Assembly: GCA_934432725.1 (NCBI GenBank)
Contig: CAKRZE010000002.1
Coordinates: forward strand, 62,001 to 126,000
Reading direction: 5' to 3'
From: an uncultured Eubacteriales bacterium
GTDB taxonomy: Bacteria; Bacillota; Clostridia; Oscillospirales; CAG-272
DNA length: 64,000 nucleotides
Shown here: positions 27,914-36,206 of the stretch, in pieces
How positions within the stretch are numbered: the first letter of the stretch is position 1
How the letters are laid out: every line of letters starts with the position of its first letter
Made by a program: the position numbers and the translations under genes
The notes under the pieces: generated by a model
Told to the model about the DNA's origin: nothing
Databases searched by the model: none
What the model saw: only the letters and a program-made list of their open reading frames with translations

Positions 27914-29788
27914 TCAGCCCTCCCGGATTGCATGGAACGGGCAGGCTCCGACGCAGCTGCCGCAGCGGATGCATTTGGAAAGATCAATCACAAACGGTTC
28001 CTTGACCTTTCCGCTGATGGCATTGACCGGACACTGCCGCGCACATTTGGAGCAGCCCTTGCACAGCGCCGGATCGATTGTGATCCGCATCAGCTTGCGG
28101 CAGGCGCCTGCGGGACACTGCTTCCGGTAGATATGCGCCTCATATTCCTCGCGGAAATTCCGGATGGTGCTGACCACCGGGGAGGGTGCGGATTTTCCGA
28201 GTCCGCAAAGCGCGGTGGAGGAAATCGTGTCGGCAAGCTCCAGAAGCAGTTCAATATCGCCGTCTCTGCCCTCTCCTGCCACAATTCTCTCAAGGATCTC
28301 CAGCATCCGCCGGGTTCCCTCGCGGCAGGGAACGCACTTCCCGCAGGATTCGTTCTGCGTAAAGTTCATAAAGAACCTTGCAACCTCGACCATGCAGGTG
28401 TTGGAATCCATCACGACCAGTCCGCCGGAGCCAATCATCGCTCCCACCTGCTTCAGCGTATCAAAGTCAAGCGGCAGATCCAGATGCTCCTTTGTCAGAC
28501 ATGCGCCGGAGGGTCCTCCGATCTGTACCGCCTTGAATTCGCCGTCTCCCCGCATGCCGCCGCCGATATCAAAAATGATCTTCCGCAGCGTTGTTCCCAT
28601 CGGGACCTCGATCAGACCCGTGTTGTTGATATTGCCGGTCAGGGCGAACGCCTTGGTTCCCGGACTCTTTTCCGTCCCGTAATCGAGATACCAGTCCGCA
28701 CCGTTATTTATAATGGAAGCAACATTGGCGTAGGTCTCCACGTTGTTCAGAACGGTTGGCTTGTCAAACAGTCCGTGCTCCACGGTGCGCGGAGGCTTGA
28801 CGCGCGGAAATCCGCGTTTTCCCTCGATCGATGCGGTCAGCGCACTGCCCTCGCCGCAGACAAAGGCGCCGGCGCCGCGGTTGATATGAATGCGGAAGGA
28901 AAAGCCGGTTCCGAGAATATCCTCACCCAGAAGTCCAAGCTCCTCTGCCTGCGCAATGGCGCGGCGCAGACGCTGTACCGCCAGCGGATATTCGGCACGC
29001 ACGTAAATATAGCCCTCGGAAGCGCCGCAGGCAATGCCGGCAATCATCATGCCCTCCAGCATGCGGTGCGGATCCCCCTCCATAATGCTGCGGTCCATAA
29101 AGGCGCCGGGATCCCCCTCGTCTCCGTTGCAGACTACATATTTCGGCGTCTCCTTCTGACGTCTGACCTGCGCCCACTTCCGCCCGGCAGGAAAGCCTCC
29201 GCCTCCTCTGCCGCGCAGACCGGATTTTGTGATTTCATCCACCAGCTCTTCGCCGGTTCTTTCAAACAGAGCCTTTTCGAAAGCACTGTAGCCGCCGAGC
29301 GCAATATACTCACGGATGGAGTCCGCATCGATTCTGCCGCAGTGCTCCAACACAAGGCGGGTCTGCTGCCGATAGAAGGGGATCGATTCCTGCTCCCGGT
29401 AAACCTCGCCGTCCCGATGATACGCCAGCCGCTCGATAAACTCGCCGTTCCGGATGGTTTTCTCCACGATCTCGGCGCAGTCCTCCACATGAACCCGCGT
29501 ATACAGCCAGCCCTGCGGGTCAATGCGGAGAAGCGGTCCCATTTCGCAAAAGCCGTGGCAGCCGCTCTTTTTCAGTCCGACTGCCCCCGCATGCGGCTCT
29601 TCCTCCAGCACGACCTCCACCGGCAGCCCCTCGGCTTTCATCAGCTCCAACAGCTTTTCGTATACCTTCAGCGATCCGCCCGCCACACAGCCTGTTCCGG
29701 CGCATATGATCACCCGTTCCGTCTGTGCCGCGTATGCAGCCTTTGCCTTTTCACGGTATTCGGCAAGCTCCTGTCTGTCCTTAAGCAT
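27914..29788 (-). CDS. hydB: Hydrogenase NADH-binding subunit HydB (NuoF-like)
   Basis: This subunit binds NAD(H) and FMN and links them to the hydrogenase. The 624-residue protein has an N-terminal thioredoxin-like 2Fe-2S domain (CAGTGCVAGGS, then HGFCEMGP), the NuoF core with GLRGRGGGGFPAGRKW and NGDEGDPGAFMDR, the 4Fe-4S site ESCGKCVPCREGTRRM, and a C-terminal double 4Fe-4S ferredoxin (CKGCSKCARQCP, CIRCGSCVGACP). Its start overlaps the end of hydC by 8 bases and uses GAAGGAGG. Confidence 0.95.
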   Translation of the reverse strand: MLKDRQELAEYREKAKAAYAAQTERVIICAGTGCVAGGSLKVYEKLLELMKAEGLPVEVVLEEEPHAGAVGLKKSGCHGFCEMGPLLRIDPQGWLYTRVHVEDCAEIVEKTIRNGEFIERLAYHRDGEVYREQESIPFYRQQTRLVLEHCGRIDADSIREYIALGGYSAFEKALFERTGEELVDEITKSGLRGRGGGGFPAGRKWAQVRRQKETPKYVVCNGDEGDPGAFMDRSIMEGDPHRMLEGMMIAGIACGASEGYIYVRAEYPLAVQRLRRAIAQAEELGLLGEDILGTGFSFRIHINRGAGAFVCGEGSALTASIEGKRGFPRVKPPRTVEHGLFDKPTVLNNVETYANVASIINNGADWYLDYGTEKSPGTKAFALTGNINNTGLIEVPMGTTLRKIIFDIGGGMRGDGEFKAVQIGGPSGACLTKEHLDLPLDFDTLKQVGAMIGSGGLVVMDSNTCMVEVARFFMNFTQNESCGKCVPCREGTRRMLEILERIVAGEGRDGDIELLLELADTISSTALCGLGKSAPSPVVSTIRNFREEYEAHIYRKQCPAGACRKLMRITIDPALCKGCSKCARQCPVNAISGKVKEPFVIDLSKCIRCGSCVGACPFHAIREG

Positions 29789-30266
29789 TCTTTTCGCCCT
29801 CCTTCAGTTTCCGCAGCAGCTCCGAAGCCTTGTCGGGCGTCATTGCCGGATGCACTTCATCATTCACCGTCAGAACCGGGGCCAATCCGCACGCGCCGAG
29901 ACAGGATACCGTCTCAACCGTAAACAGCAGATCATCCGTTGTTTTTTTCTGCTCCGACAGACCGAGCTCTCCGCGAAGCCGCTCCAGAATCGGAATGGAA
30001 CGCCGCACATGACATGCGGTTCCGTCGCAAATCTTGATCACATATTTTCCCTTCGGCTCCAAAGAGAAATTTTCATAAAAGGTGGCAACGCTGTATATCC
30101 GCGCCTCGCTCATATGGAGCTTGTCCGCAAGATGAGGAAAAACCTCTCTCGGCAGATAATGATAATGCTCCTGAATTTCCTGTAAAACGGCGATGACCGC
30201 GCGTTCCCTGCACTCATGTGCGGCAAGTATCCGATCCACCACCGTAAAGTCGAACGATTCCTTCAT
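29781..30266 (-). CDS. hydC: Hydrogenase NuoE-like subunit HydC
   Basis: The 161-residue protein has the NuoE layout: an N-terminal helical part (REVFPHLADKLHMSEARIYSVATFYENF) and a thioredoxin-fold 2Fe-2S domain with CDGTACHVR and CLGACGLAP. It is the first gene of hydC-hydB-hydA and completes the trimeric enzyme. The ATG at 30266 overlaps the stop of a 6-codon frame (see findings). Confidence 0.94.
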   Translation of the reverse strand: MKESFDFTVVDRILAAHECRERAVIAVLQEIQEHYHYLPREVFPHLADKLHMSEARIYSVATFYENFSLEPKGKYVIKICDGTACHVRRSIPILERLRGELGLSEQKKTTDDLLFTVETVSCLGACGLAPVLTVNDEVHPAMTPDKASELLRKLKEGEKNA

Positions 30267-30313
30267 GTCAGTCCGAATCCCATTGCTTTTGCCGGGGCAA
30301 AAGCATCCTTTCC
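30267..30313 (-). promoter_or_regulatory. Hairpin-type ribosome-binding site of hydC
   Basis: Minus strand: GGAAAGGA, T, perfect stem GCTTTTGC / GCAAAAGC with loop CCCG. GGG follows after AAT, but the ATG of hydC is 12 bases further on. An ATG one base after the stem opens a 6-codon frame whose TGA overlaps the hydC ATG. Confidence 0.6.
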
Positions 30314-30586
30314 TGTAAAATCAAAAACACCCGCCGGCTACTCCGCATGATCTGCGTCGCCGGTTCTTTGCAAAAACAGCCGCATCATTCGCCTTGACCG
30401 CTTCCGCATAATCAAAGCCTCCAGGCGCATGGTGCAAGCGCCTCTGTGCCTTCTGTCTCCCCGGACTTTTAAGCCGGTGCGGAAGAACCGCCCCCGAAGC
30501 TGCCCGCCGGTACCGTCCGGGCAGGCTTTGCGTTCCTTTTCCAAAAACGCCGCTTTGCAAAGCCCCCGCAAAACCTCTTTTTTGTG
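30314..30586. other. Intergenic between NUDIX gene and hydC
   Basis: No gene is supported. I see no consensus promoter for hydC; it may be read from the NUDIX promoter or from a divergent sequence I cannot recognise. Confidence 0.5.
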
Positions 30587-31120
30587 TCATGCGGTCCCGT
30601 CAAACACCCGGAGCGCATCGGAGAGCATCCTGCCGTGGTCAAAGGCAAGCGCACCTGCATCAAGCGTATCTCCGGATGCGGAACAAAGCCGGAAATCCGG
30701 CGCATGTCCCACGATCCGGAACCACCCGCAGTCCGCCGCGTCATCCCCCGCCAAAGCAGCGGGGCTGTCCGAAATCACAACTCCGTATGCCGCCGAAACG
30801 ACCCAGCCGCGCGGATCTCTGCCCGGTTCACTGTAAATCCCGGTCAGCCGGAGCGGAAGTCCGGTCACGCCGGTCTCCTCGGCAAGCTCCCTTGCGGCAG
30901 TTTCCGGAAGGCTCTCATCCGGCTTGGCAAAGCCGCCCGGAAGCGCCCAGCAGTCAAGAAACGGATGCTTTCCGCGCCTGACCAGAAGAACGAAAAGCTC
31001 CTGATCCTCCCGGCGGAACACCAAAATATCCGCTGTCAGGCTCGGCTTCGGATACTGCTTTTTGCGGTATTGCTCCAAAAACTCCCGTTCGGTCAAGCCC
31101 TTGTCATCATACATACGCAT
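30587..31120 (-). CDS. NUDIX hydrolase
   Basis: The 177-residue protein contains a complete Nudix box, GGFAKPDESLPETAARELAEETG (near residues 60-83), with the REL-x-EE-x-G metal-binding helix. Upstream residues (LVFRREDQELFVLLVRRGKHPF) and the PGG step are typical of ADP-ribose or nucleotide-diphosphate hydrolases of the COG1051 type. The substrate is not predictable. It starts at ATG 31120 with AAGGTGACAGGA upstream. It lies between the hydrogenase genes and the cotJ genes, on the same strand. Confidence 0.88.
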   Translation of the reverse strand: MRMYDDKGLTEREFLEQYRKKQYPKPSLTADILVFRREDQELFVLLVRRGKHPFLDCWALPGGFAKPDESLPETAARELAEETGVTGLPLRLTGIYSEPGRDPRGWVVSAAYGVVISDSPAALAGDDAADCGWFRIVGHAPDFRLCSASGDTLDAGALAFDHGRMLSDALRVFDGTA

Positions 31121-31345
31121 AAATTCCTGTCACCTTCAGACTCAAGTCACTCAAGCATTTATTTCCGTGAAAAGCCGCCCGATCACCGCATATGCTCCGG
31201 AAATGTGCCGCGGCAATCCGGTTTGTACGGAAAAGCTTTTGATTTACGATTTTTCATAAAAATACAGCTCACCATCCGCATTTTCCCGGAATGCACCGAA
31301 GCATTGCATCGGCATATCCCCCCAGCAGTGTACCTTCCGGTTCTT
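31121..31345. other. Leader of the NUDIX gene
   Basis: About 220 bases between the promoter at 31346-31374 and the start codon. No reading frame or known RNA element is recognised. Confidence 0.45.
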
Positions 31346-31374
31346 ATTATACCTGCCGCCGGTACATTTGTGAA
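31346..31374 (-). promoter_or_regulatory. Sigma-A promoter upstream of the NUDIX gene
   Basis: Minus strand TTCACA, 17 bases, TATAAT. An AT-rich stretch with inverted ATATAT/TATCG elements lies just upstream (31380-31432). Confidence 0.7.
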
Positions 31375-31848
31375 ATGCTTCTTTGACATATGGGTATCAT
31401 ATATATCGATAATACATATATCTAATAGAAATTCTCCCATCCGATGCGGGCTGTTCCTTTTCCGTCAGCCTCCGCCCGACCCCGAACATACGAAAAAACA
31501 GTCTGCCCTGCGCAGACAAAAGACCGGTTCACTTCCATTGTGCCGCCCGCCGGAGGCGCGTTTCACACACCAATCCCATATCCGGCAGAAGCACTCCGTC
31601 TGCTCCGGCAGAAAAGCCCTGTGTCATAGGAAGCCCTTCAAAGGCACCTGCGTTGTCCCGCTCCGGTACTGCATTCCTCTCCTGTCGGCTTCCGAGGCAA
31701 AAACAGGCGCCCCGCATTGCAGTCCGGCACAATGCGGACACTTTCGGATATACAGTCAGCCTGCAGCCGCACAGACATCCCATCGGCATGCAGAAAGCAT
31801 CGTGACTCTTCGCTCCTCTTCCGACAGACAGCTTTCCCAAAACCGCCT
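31375..31848. other. Intergenic between NUDIX promoter and cotJ terminator
   Basis: The first 60 bases are AT-rich with ATATATCGATA elements; the rest is G+C-rich and holds no supported gene. Confidence 0.5.
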
Positions 31849-31894
31849 GAAAGAAAAAGGCCCTCCGGCGCACAGGAAGCACCGAAGAGCCTTT
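31849..31894 (-). terminator. Terminator of the cotJ genes
   Basis: AAAGGC pairs with GCCTTT, with further imperfect inner pairing; on the minus strand it is followed by TTTTTCTTTC. It lies about 30 bases after the cotJC stop. Confidence 0.7.
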
Positions 31895-31923
31895 CACCCC
31901 GCCGCCCCGAAAAGCGGAAGCTG

Positions 31924-32529
31924 TTACTGACAGCCACACTTATCGGCGGGGTTCACGTAATAGAAATTCTTGCTGTCCAGGTTCTCGCGCACAATCTCAA
32001 GGGCTTCACCGAAGCGCTGATAATGCACAATTTCCCGTTGTCTCAGGAAACGAATCGGTGCAATTACGTCCGGATCGTCCACAAGCTTCAGGATATTGTC
32101 ATACGTGGTACGAGCCTTTTGCTCTGCCGCCATATCTTCCGAAAGATCCGTGATCGGATCTCCCTTGGACTGCAAATATGCCGCCGTAAACGGAGAGCCC
32201 GCCGCAGACTGCGGGTATACGCCGAGTGTATGGTCCACATAATAGGCATCAAACCCCTGCCTGATAATCTCATCTGTCGAAAGGTTCCGTGTCAGCTGGC
32301 AGACGATAGCGCCTATCATTTCCAAATGACCAAGTTCTTCCGTGCCGATATCCGTCAACAAACCGCTCACCTGACGGTACGGCATGGCAAAGCGCTGAGA
32401 AAGATAGCGCAGGGAAGCGCCAAGCTCTCCGTCCGGTCCGCCGTACTGACTGATGATCACCTTAGCTGCCCGTGCGTCCGGATTTTTGATATTGACCGGA
32501 AACTGCAGCCTCTTTTCGTATCCCCACAT
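31924..32529 (-). CDS. cotJC: Spore coat protein CotJC (manganese-catalase-like)
   Basis: CotJC is a spore-coat protein related to Mn catalases. The 201-residue protein starts MWGYEKRLQFPVNI and keeps the di-metal four-helix residues: TDIGTEELGHLEMIG, AEQKARTTYDNIL and LRQREIVHYQRFGEALE. The C-terminus ends in KCGCQ. The start overlaps the cotJB stop region within a few bases (AAGGAG upstream), so the two are translationally coupled. Confidence 0.96.
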   Translation of the reverse strand: MWGYEKRLQFPVNIKNPDARAAKVIISQYGGPDGELGASLRYLSQRFAMPYRQVSGLLTDIGTEELGHLEMIGAIVCQLTRNLSTDEIIRQGFDAYYVDHTLGVYPQSAAGSPFTAAYLQSKGDPITDLSEDMAAEQKARTTYDNILKLVDDPDVIAPIRFLRQREIVHYQRFGEALEIVRENLDSKNFYYVNPADKCGCQ

Positions 32530-32530
32530 A

Positions 32531-32812
32531 TCAGTTCAAAGCTCCTTCCCACGGCATCGGTCCGTCAATCCAGCTCCAGCCGTTTTCCGTATTTACATCA
32601 TAAGCATCAATGGAGCCGTATTGGTCGGTGTACGCCTTCAAAAGCGCCTGACGCTGCTCCTGATAGGTTCGGAACAGCTTCAGCGCCTCACAGCAATCCG
32701 GATGAATGTCCAGATACAGCCTCAGCTCATCCATGGCAAAGCTGACCTCATTCAGCTGTCTGAACAGCGCACTCCGTTCCGATACGCACCTGTTGTTCTG
32801 TTTGTTCATCAT
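32531..32812 (-). CDS. cotJB: Spore coat protein CotJB
   Basis: The 93-residue protein has the CotJB motif set: LFRQLNEVSFAMDELRLYLDIHPDCCEAL and the tail YDVNTENGWSWIDGPMPWEG. It works with CotJA and CotJC in coat assembly. Two tandem ATGs (32812, 32809) follow the ribosome-binding site; an in-frame ATG further upstream lies inside the hairpin and is unlikely to be used. Confidence 0.93.
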   Translation of the reverse strand: MMNKQNNRCVSERSALFRQLNEVSFAMDELRLYLDIHPDCCEALKLFRTYQEQRQALLKAYTDQYGSIDAYDVNTENGWSWIDGPMPWEGALN

Positions 32813-32850
32813 TTCTAACCCTGCTTCCGTCATGCGGAAGCTTCCTTTCC
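32813..32850 (-). promoter_or_regulatory. Hairpin-split ribosome-binding site of cotJB
   Basis: Minus strand: GGAAAGGA, A, perfect stem GCTTCCG / CGGAAGC with a 5-base loop, then A, GGGT and six bases from GG to the first ATG (nine to the second). Confidence 0.72.
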
Positions 32851-33442
32851 TGCGGAAGGACAGCCGGCTCCGCACTGCGGAATCTGAGCCGTCATCCGCC
32901 AATATCACAATGATTCCGCGCTGTCTGACCCGCGCACGTTTCCCGGTAATTCCCGCAAACAAACGCTCGTCAAAACGCAAAGCTGTTTCGGGCAAAAGGA
33001 ACATGCCGCATCAAATGGCGGCGCAGGATTTCTTTCCCGTGCAGAAGGCAGAAGCTTCCCCTCCGTGTAAAATCTTCCGAAGGCTCTGTTCCCACCGTCA
33101 GACGGCACACCCGCACATAGACCCCGTTTCATCCGTCGCATTCCTCCCGGGCTGCACAGGCGGCGCCGTCATCCCGCGAAGTCATCCTAAAACGCCGGCA
33201 GTCCCGAAAATCCGCTCTTTGCAGAAAAGCGTTCCGCGCAGTCAGTGTCCGCAATCGATTCCTCATGCTCCTTCTTCTGCATACAGCCCCAAGCCTTCTC
33301 CTGCAGCATTGCCCGAACTTTAATGCACACCTTTTTGCCCGATTTGCAGAACAGTTTGCCGGTCGGCACATCTGTCCGCCGGACATACCGCGAAGCATTG
33401 TTGCCGTCATCCCGAGCGTGCAGGCTTTACAGCGCTCTGCAC
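32851..33442. other. Intergenic between cotJA and cotJB
   Basis: An unusual gap of about 590 bases inside the cotJ group. A 60-codon minus frame at 33187-33369 (possible GTG start; Lys/Glu-rich, for example KVRAMLQEKAWGCMQKKEHEES) looks more protein-like than its surroundings but has no clear ribosome-binding site, so I do not call it. Confidence 0.45.
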
Positions 33443-33748
33443 TTAAGACCGTTGTCTGCTGCCGGCACAGTACGGCATACTAAGATCCCGAAACAGCGTT
33501 CCGCACTGAAACGCCGCTGCGGGCGCATACAGATTCTCAAACCGCTGCGATTTCACATAAGCCATCGCATACGATATCGGCTGTCCGCTGCAAAGGCATC
33601 GGCTGTCGGCGCCCCGCTCCTCCTGCTGCCCGCAGGAGCCCCCTGCTCTTCCCACAGCCGCTCTTTCCTGCACGGCAGACGGGTTCCCGCCCGTCCTGCG
33701 CTCACACGCACCGTTATGGCGGCAGGAATATCTGTTATATCTGTCCAT
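33443..33748 (-). CDS. cotJA: Spore coat protein CotJA
   Basis: The C-terminal half, ISYAMAYVKSQRFENLYAP and CGTLFRDLSMPYC, matches the CotJA family, which has LAMAYVPxQ, LYxPExAL, GTIFPELDKPF. The total of 101 residues includes an N-terminal extension of about 55 residues rich in Cys, Arg and Gly (RYSCRHNGACERRTGG, CGQQEERGADSRCLC) that I do not know from the family. The ATG at 33748 is supported by a split ribosome-binding site. The gene precedes cotJB and cotJC, as in other spore formers. Confidence 0.75.
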   Translation of the reverse strand: MDRYNRYSCRHNGACERRTGGNPSAVQERAAVGRAGGSCGQQEERGADSRCLCSGQPISYAMAYVKSQRFENLYAPAAAFQCGTLFRDLSMPYCAGSRQRS

Positions 33749-33790
33749 TTATCTGACCTTGACTTCCGCTTGCACGAAAGCTTCCTTTCT
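33749..33790 (-). promoter_or_regulatory. Hairpin-split ribosome-binding site of cotJA
   Basis: Minus strand: AGAAAGGA, A, stem GCTTTCG / CGGAAGT (seven pairs, two G-U, 6-base loop), CAA, GGT and eight bases to the ATG. Confidence 0.68.
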
Positions 33791-34205
33791 TACAGAATTC
33801 GGGGCGGAATTGCAGACGTATCCGCATCGGCTGACAAGAGCTGCAAAACACCGAAGCCCATTTTCCGGGCTCCCTTCCCTTTGCCGCAGCCCTCCCTTTC
33901 CGGAAGGCAGCATATGCCTCCTGTTCGGCGGTGTCAAAGCTTGCGGCACGGAATCCGGTGCAAAACCGATTGCACACCGCAGGTCCCCTCCTTCCGATCA
34001 TTTGCGGTTCCGACAGTATTTTGCTGCGGCACCGCTGTTACCATTCTATGCGCTGCCGAACAGTGTGTGTCTGTTTCCTGTTTTCCCGCAGGGCAGAGCG
34101 CCTCCTCTCAACAGGTCCCATTGAAAAAATCCGATTTTCTCCCGCCCGCAGAATCGAAAAACCGTGCCGGAATTGCCAAGCCTCCGTAAGGAGGGCAAAA
34201 AGCCA
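33791..34205. other. Divergent intergenic, cotJA and GH78 gene
   Basis: It should contain the cotJ promoter, probably of a sporulation sigma factor, but I cannot identify one. No gene is supported. Confidence 0.5.
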
Positions 34206-34234
34206 TTGACACCGCACGGTTCTTTTCCTATAAT
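34206..34234 (+). promoter_or_regulatory. Sigma-A promoter of the GH78 gene
   Basis: TTGACA, 17 bases, TATAAT: consensus in both hexamers. The expected start is near 34241, giving a leader of about 330 bases. Confidence 0.88.
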
Positions 34235-34528
34235 ATATAAGAGTGGCGCACGCGGATGCAGGAAACCGAAAAAGCGCCGGCTGCCCGCCGGGGACCCGCT
34301 TTTCTGACCGGCACAGTGCCGGCACCTGCCCTGCCCGAGCAAATTCCAGCCCGCCCCCGCGCCAAACCCGATGTGCACAGAAAAACCGGCAATTGCACCC
34401 GGTCCGCAAAACGCCGCACATATCCGATGCATCCGACACCCGTGCGCACCGGACACTTCCCCGGTAACCGCCGCCTCCCTTCCGGAGACCGCCGTATCTG
34501 TGTTTTCCACGCAGCTTCCGCATAAAAA
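34235..34528 (+). other. Long untranslated leader of the GH78 gene
   Basis: About 290 bases between the promoter and the ribosome-binding site. It is G+C-rich with several short open frames (for example from 34243) that lack ribosome-binding sites. No riboswitch class is recognised. Confidence 0.45.
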
Positions 34529-34568
34529 AGAAAGGACGCCGGCCTGCCGGTCCGGCGATTGCAATCAT
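34529..34568 (+). promoter_or_regulatory. Hairpin-type ribosome-binding site of the GH78 gene
   Basis: AGAAAGGA, C, stem GCCGG / CCGGC with a 9-base loop, then 12 bases (GATTGCAATCAT) to the ATG. The GGT half-site is absent; the AAAGGA is 32 bases from the start, so only a folded hairpin brings it close. Confidence 0.6.
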
Positions 34569-36206
34569 ATGTCAGAAACGATTCGATACAGTGCGGTGCA
34601 GGAGGAGCGCGCCGTAAAATATCTTCTTCCGACCCGCACCGTGCTCTCGGCACAAGCCGAACAGGATGCCTGCCTGCTCTCCGAGCGTCCGCGGCAGGCT
34701 GCCGTCGGATGCGATGACGGCTGCCTTGTGCGGCAGGGCGGCTTTATCCTGCTCGACTTTGGCAGAGAGCTGCAGGGCGGCGTTCTGATCTCGGTCGCCT
34801 CCGTATCGTCTCCGGATGCCGCGCTGCGTCTCACCTTTGGGGAAAGCGTTTCTGAAGCGCTTTCCGAGATCGGCGTCAAAAATGCGACAAACGATCATGC
34901 ACAGCGCGATTTTTCGGTGCAGATCGGCTTTCTCAGCACCTTCCGGGCGGGAAATACCGGCTTTCGCTTCCTCCGTCTGACCGCAGTGCATGCGGATGTG
35001 CGGCTGTGCTGTGTACAGGCAGTCTCCGAAATGCGGGATATCCCGTACCGCGGCAGCTTTTCCTGCAATGACCCGCTGCTCTGCGACATCTGGAAAACTG
35101 CGGCATACACGGTACAGCTGAACATGCAGGAATACCTGTGGGACGGCATCAAGCGCGACCGTCTGGTATGGATCGGGGACATGCACCCGGAAACGGAAGC
35201 AATCACGGCAATCTTCGGCTGTCACGGCATCATTCCGAAAAGTCTGGACCTGATTCGCAGCAGCACCCCGCCCGACCGGTGGATGAACGGCATTCCGAGC
35301 TATTCCATGTGGTGGATTATCATCCAGCGGGACTTTTACCTGCAAGGCGGGGACGATGCCTATCTGCGGGAGCAGCAGTCTTATCTGGAGGCGCTCCTGC
35401 ACCGCATTCTTGCGGTCGTGCTTCCGGACGGCAAAAATCTGCTCGGCGCATCCTTTGTTGACTGGAGCTCCAACGAGACGCCGTATATGGAGGCGGGACA
35501 GAACGCCATGCTGGTGCTGTCGCTGGAGGCAGGCAGCGATCTCTGCCGGAGGCTCGGCTCCTCCGCTCTGGCAGAGACCTGCAAAAATACCGCAGCGCTT
35601 CTGAAAACCGTGCATTATCCGTTTGAGGGAAACAAGCAGATCGCGGCGCTGACCGTGCTTGCGGGCATTGAAAGCCGGGAGGAAACCTGCCGGAATATCA
35701 TTGCCGCAAACGGCGCACGCGGCTTTTCCGCGTTTCTCGGCTATTACGGTCTTCTGGCTCTGGCATCTGCCGGAATGATGACCGAGGCACTGAATATCGT
35801 AAGGGACTATTGGGGCGGCATGCTGAAGCTCGGCGCCACGACCTTCTGGGAGGACTTTGATCCGGAATGGGCGAACAACGCCGGACGGATCGACGAGCCG
35901 GTCCCGCCCGGAAAAAAGGATATCCACGGAGACTTCGGAAGATACTGCTATAAGGGCTTCCGGCACAGTCTGTGCCACGGATGGGCAAGCGGTCCGGCAC
36001 CGTTTCTGAGCAGACAGGTGCTCGGCATACAGCCCTTGGAGCCCGGCTGCCGCAGGGTCAGAATCAGCCCCCGCCTCGGAGACCTGACACACGCAGAGGG
36101 CACTTATCCGACCCCGTTCGGAGAGCTCCGCGTAGCGCATCACATGGAACGCGGAAGGCTGCAAAGCGAAATCCATGCGCCCTCCGAAATCGAAATTGTT
36201 TCATGA
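34569..36206 (+). CDS. Family GH78 alpha-L-rhamnosidase
   Basis: It likely removes terminal L-rhamnose from plant or microbial glycans. The 545-residue protein has an N-terminal beta-sandwich part (GGFILLDFGRELQGGVLISV) and the (alpha/alpha)6 barrel of the family: KRDRLVWIGDMHPETEAI, DWSSNETPYMEAG and, near the C-terminus, SLCHGWASGPAPFLSRQVLG followed by IQPLEPGCRRVRISPRLGDL, typical of GH78. There is no signal peptide, so it should act in the cytoplasm on imported oligosaccharides. The start at 34569 follows the hairpin-type site; upstream codons in the same frame lack similarity. Confidence 0.88.
   Translation: MSETIRYSAVQEERAVKYLLPTRTVLSAQAEQDACLLSERPRQAAVGCDDGCLVRQGGFILLDFGRELQGGVLISVASVSSPDAALRLTFGESVSEALSEIGVKNATNDHAQRDFSVQIGFLSTFRAGNTGFRFLRLTAVHADVRLCCVQAVSEMRDIPYRGSFSCNDPLLCDIWKTAAYTVQLNMQEYLWDGIKRDRLVWIGDMHPETEAITAIFGCHGIIPKSLDLIRSSTPPDRWMNGIPSYSMWWIIIQRDFYLQGGDDAYLREQQSYLEALLHRILAVVLPDGKNLLGASFVDWSSNETPYMEAGQNAMLVLSLEAGSDLCRRLGSSALAETCKNTAALLKTVHYPFEGNKQIAALTVLAGIESREETCRNIIAANGARGFSAFLGYYGLLALASAGMMTEALNIVRDYWGGMLKLGATTFWEDFDPEWANNAGRIDEPVPPGKKDIHGDFGRYCYKGFRHSLCHGWASGPAPFLSRQVLGIQPLEPGCRRVRISPRLGDLTHAEGTYPTPFGELRVAHHMERGRLQSEIHAPSEIEIVS

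Noticed and set aside
27932..29923. 663-codon plus-strand frame opposite hydB
   Set aside because: Entirely antisense to a NuoF-like gene with all cofactor motifs; no family similarity of its own.
34572..36176. 534-codon minus-strand frame opposite the GH78 gene
   Set aside because: Antisense shadow; the plus strand has a consensus promoter, a terminator and family motifs.
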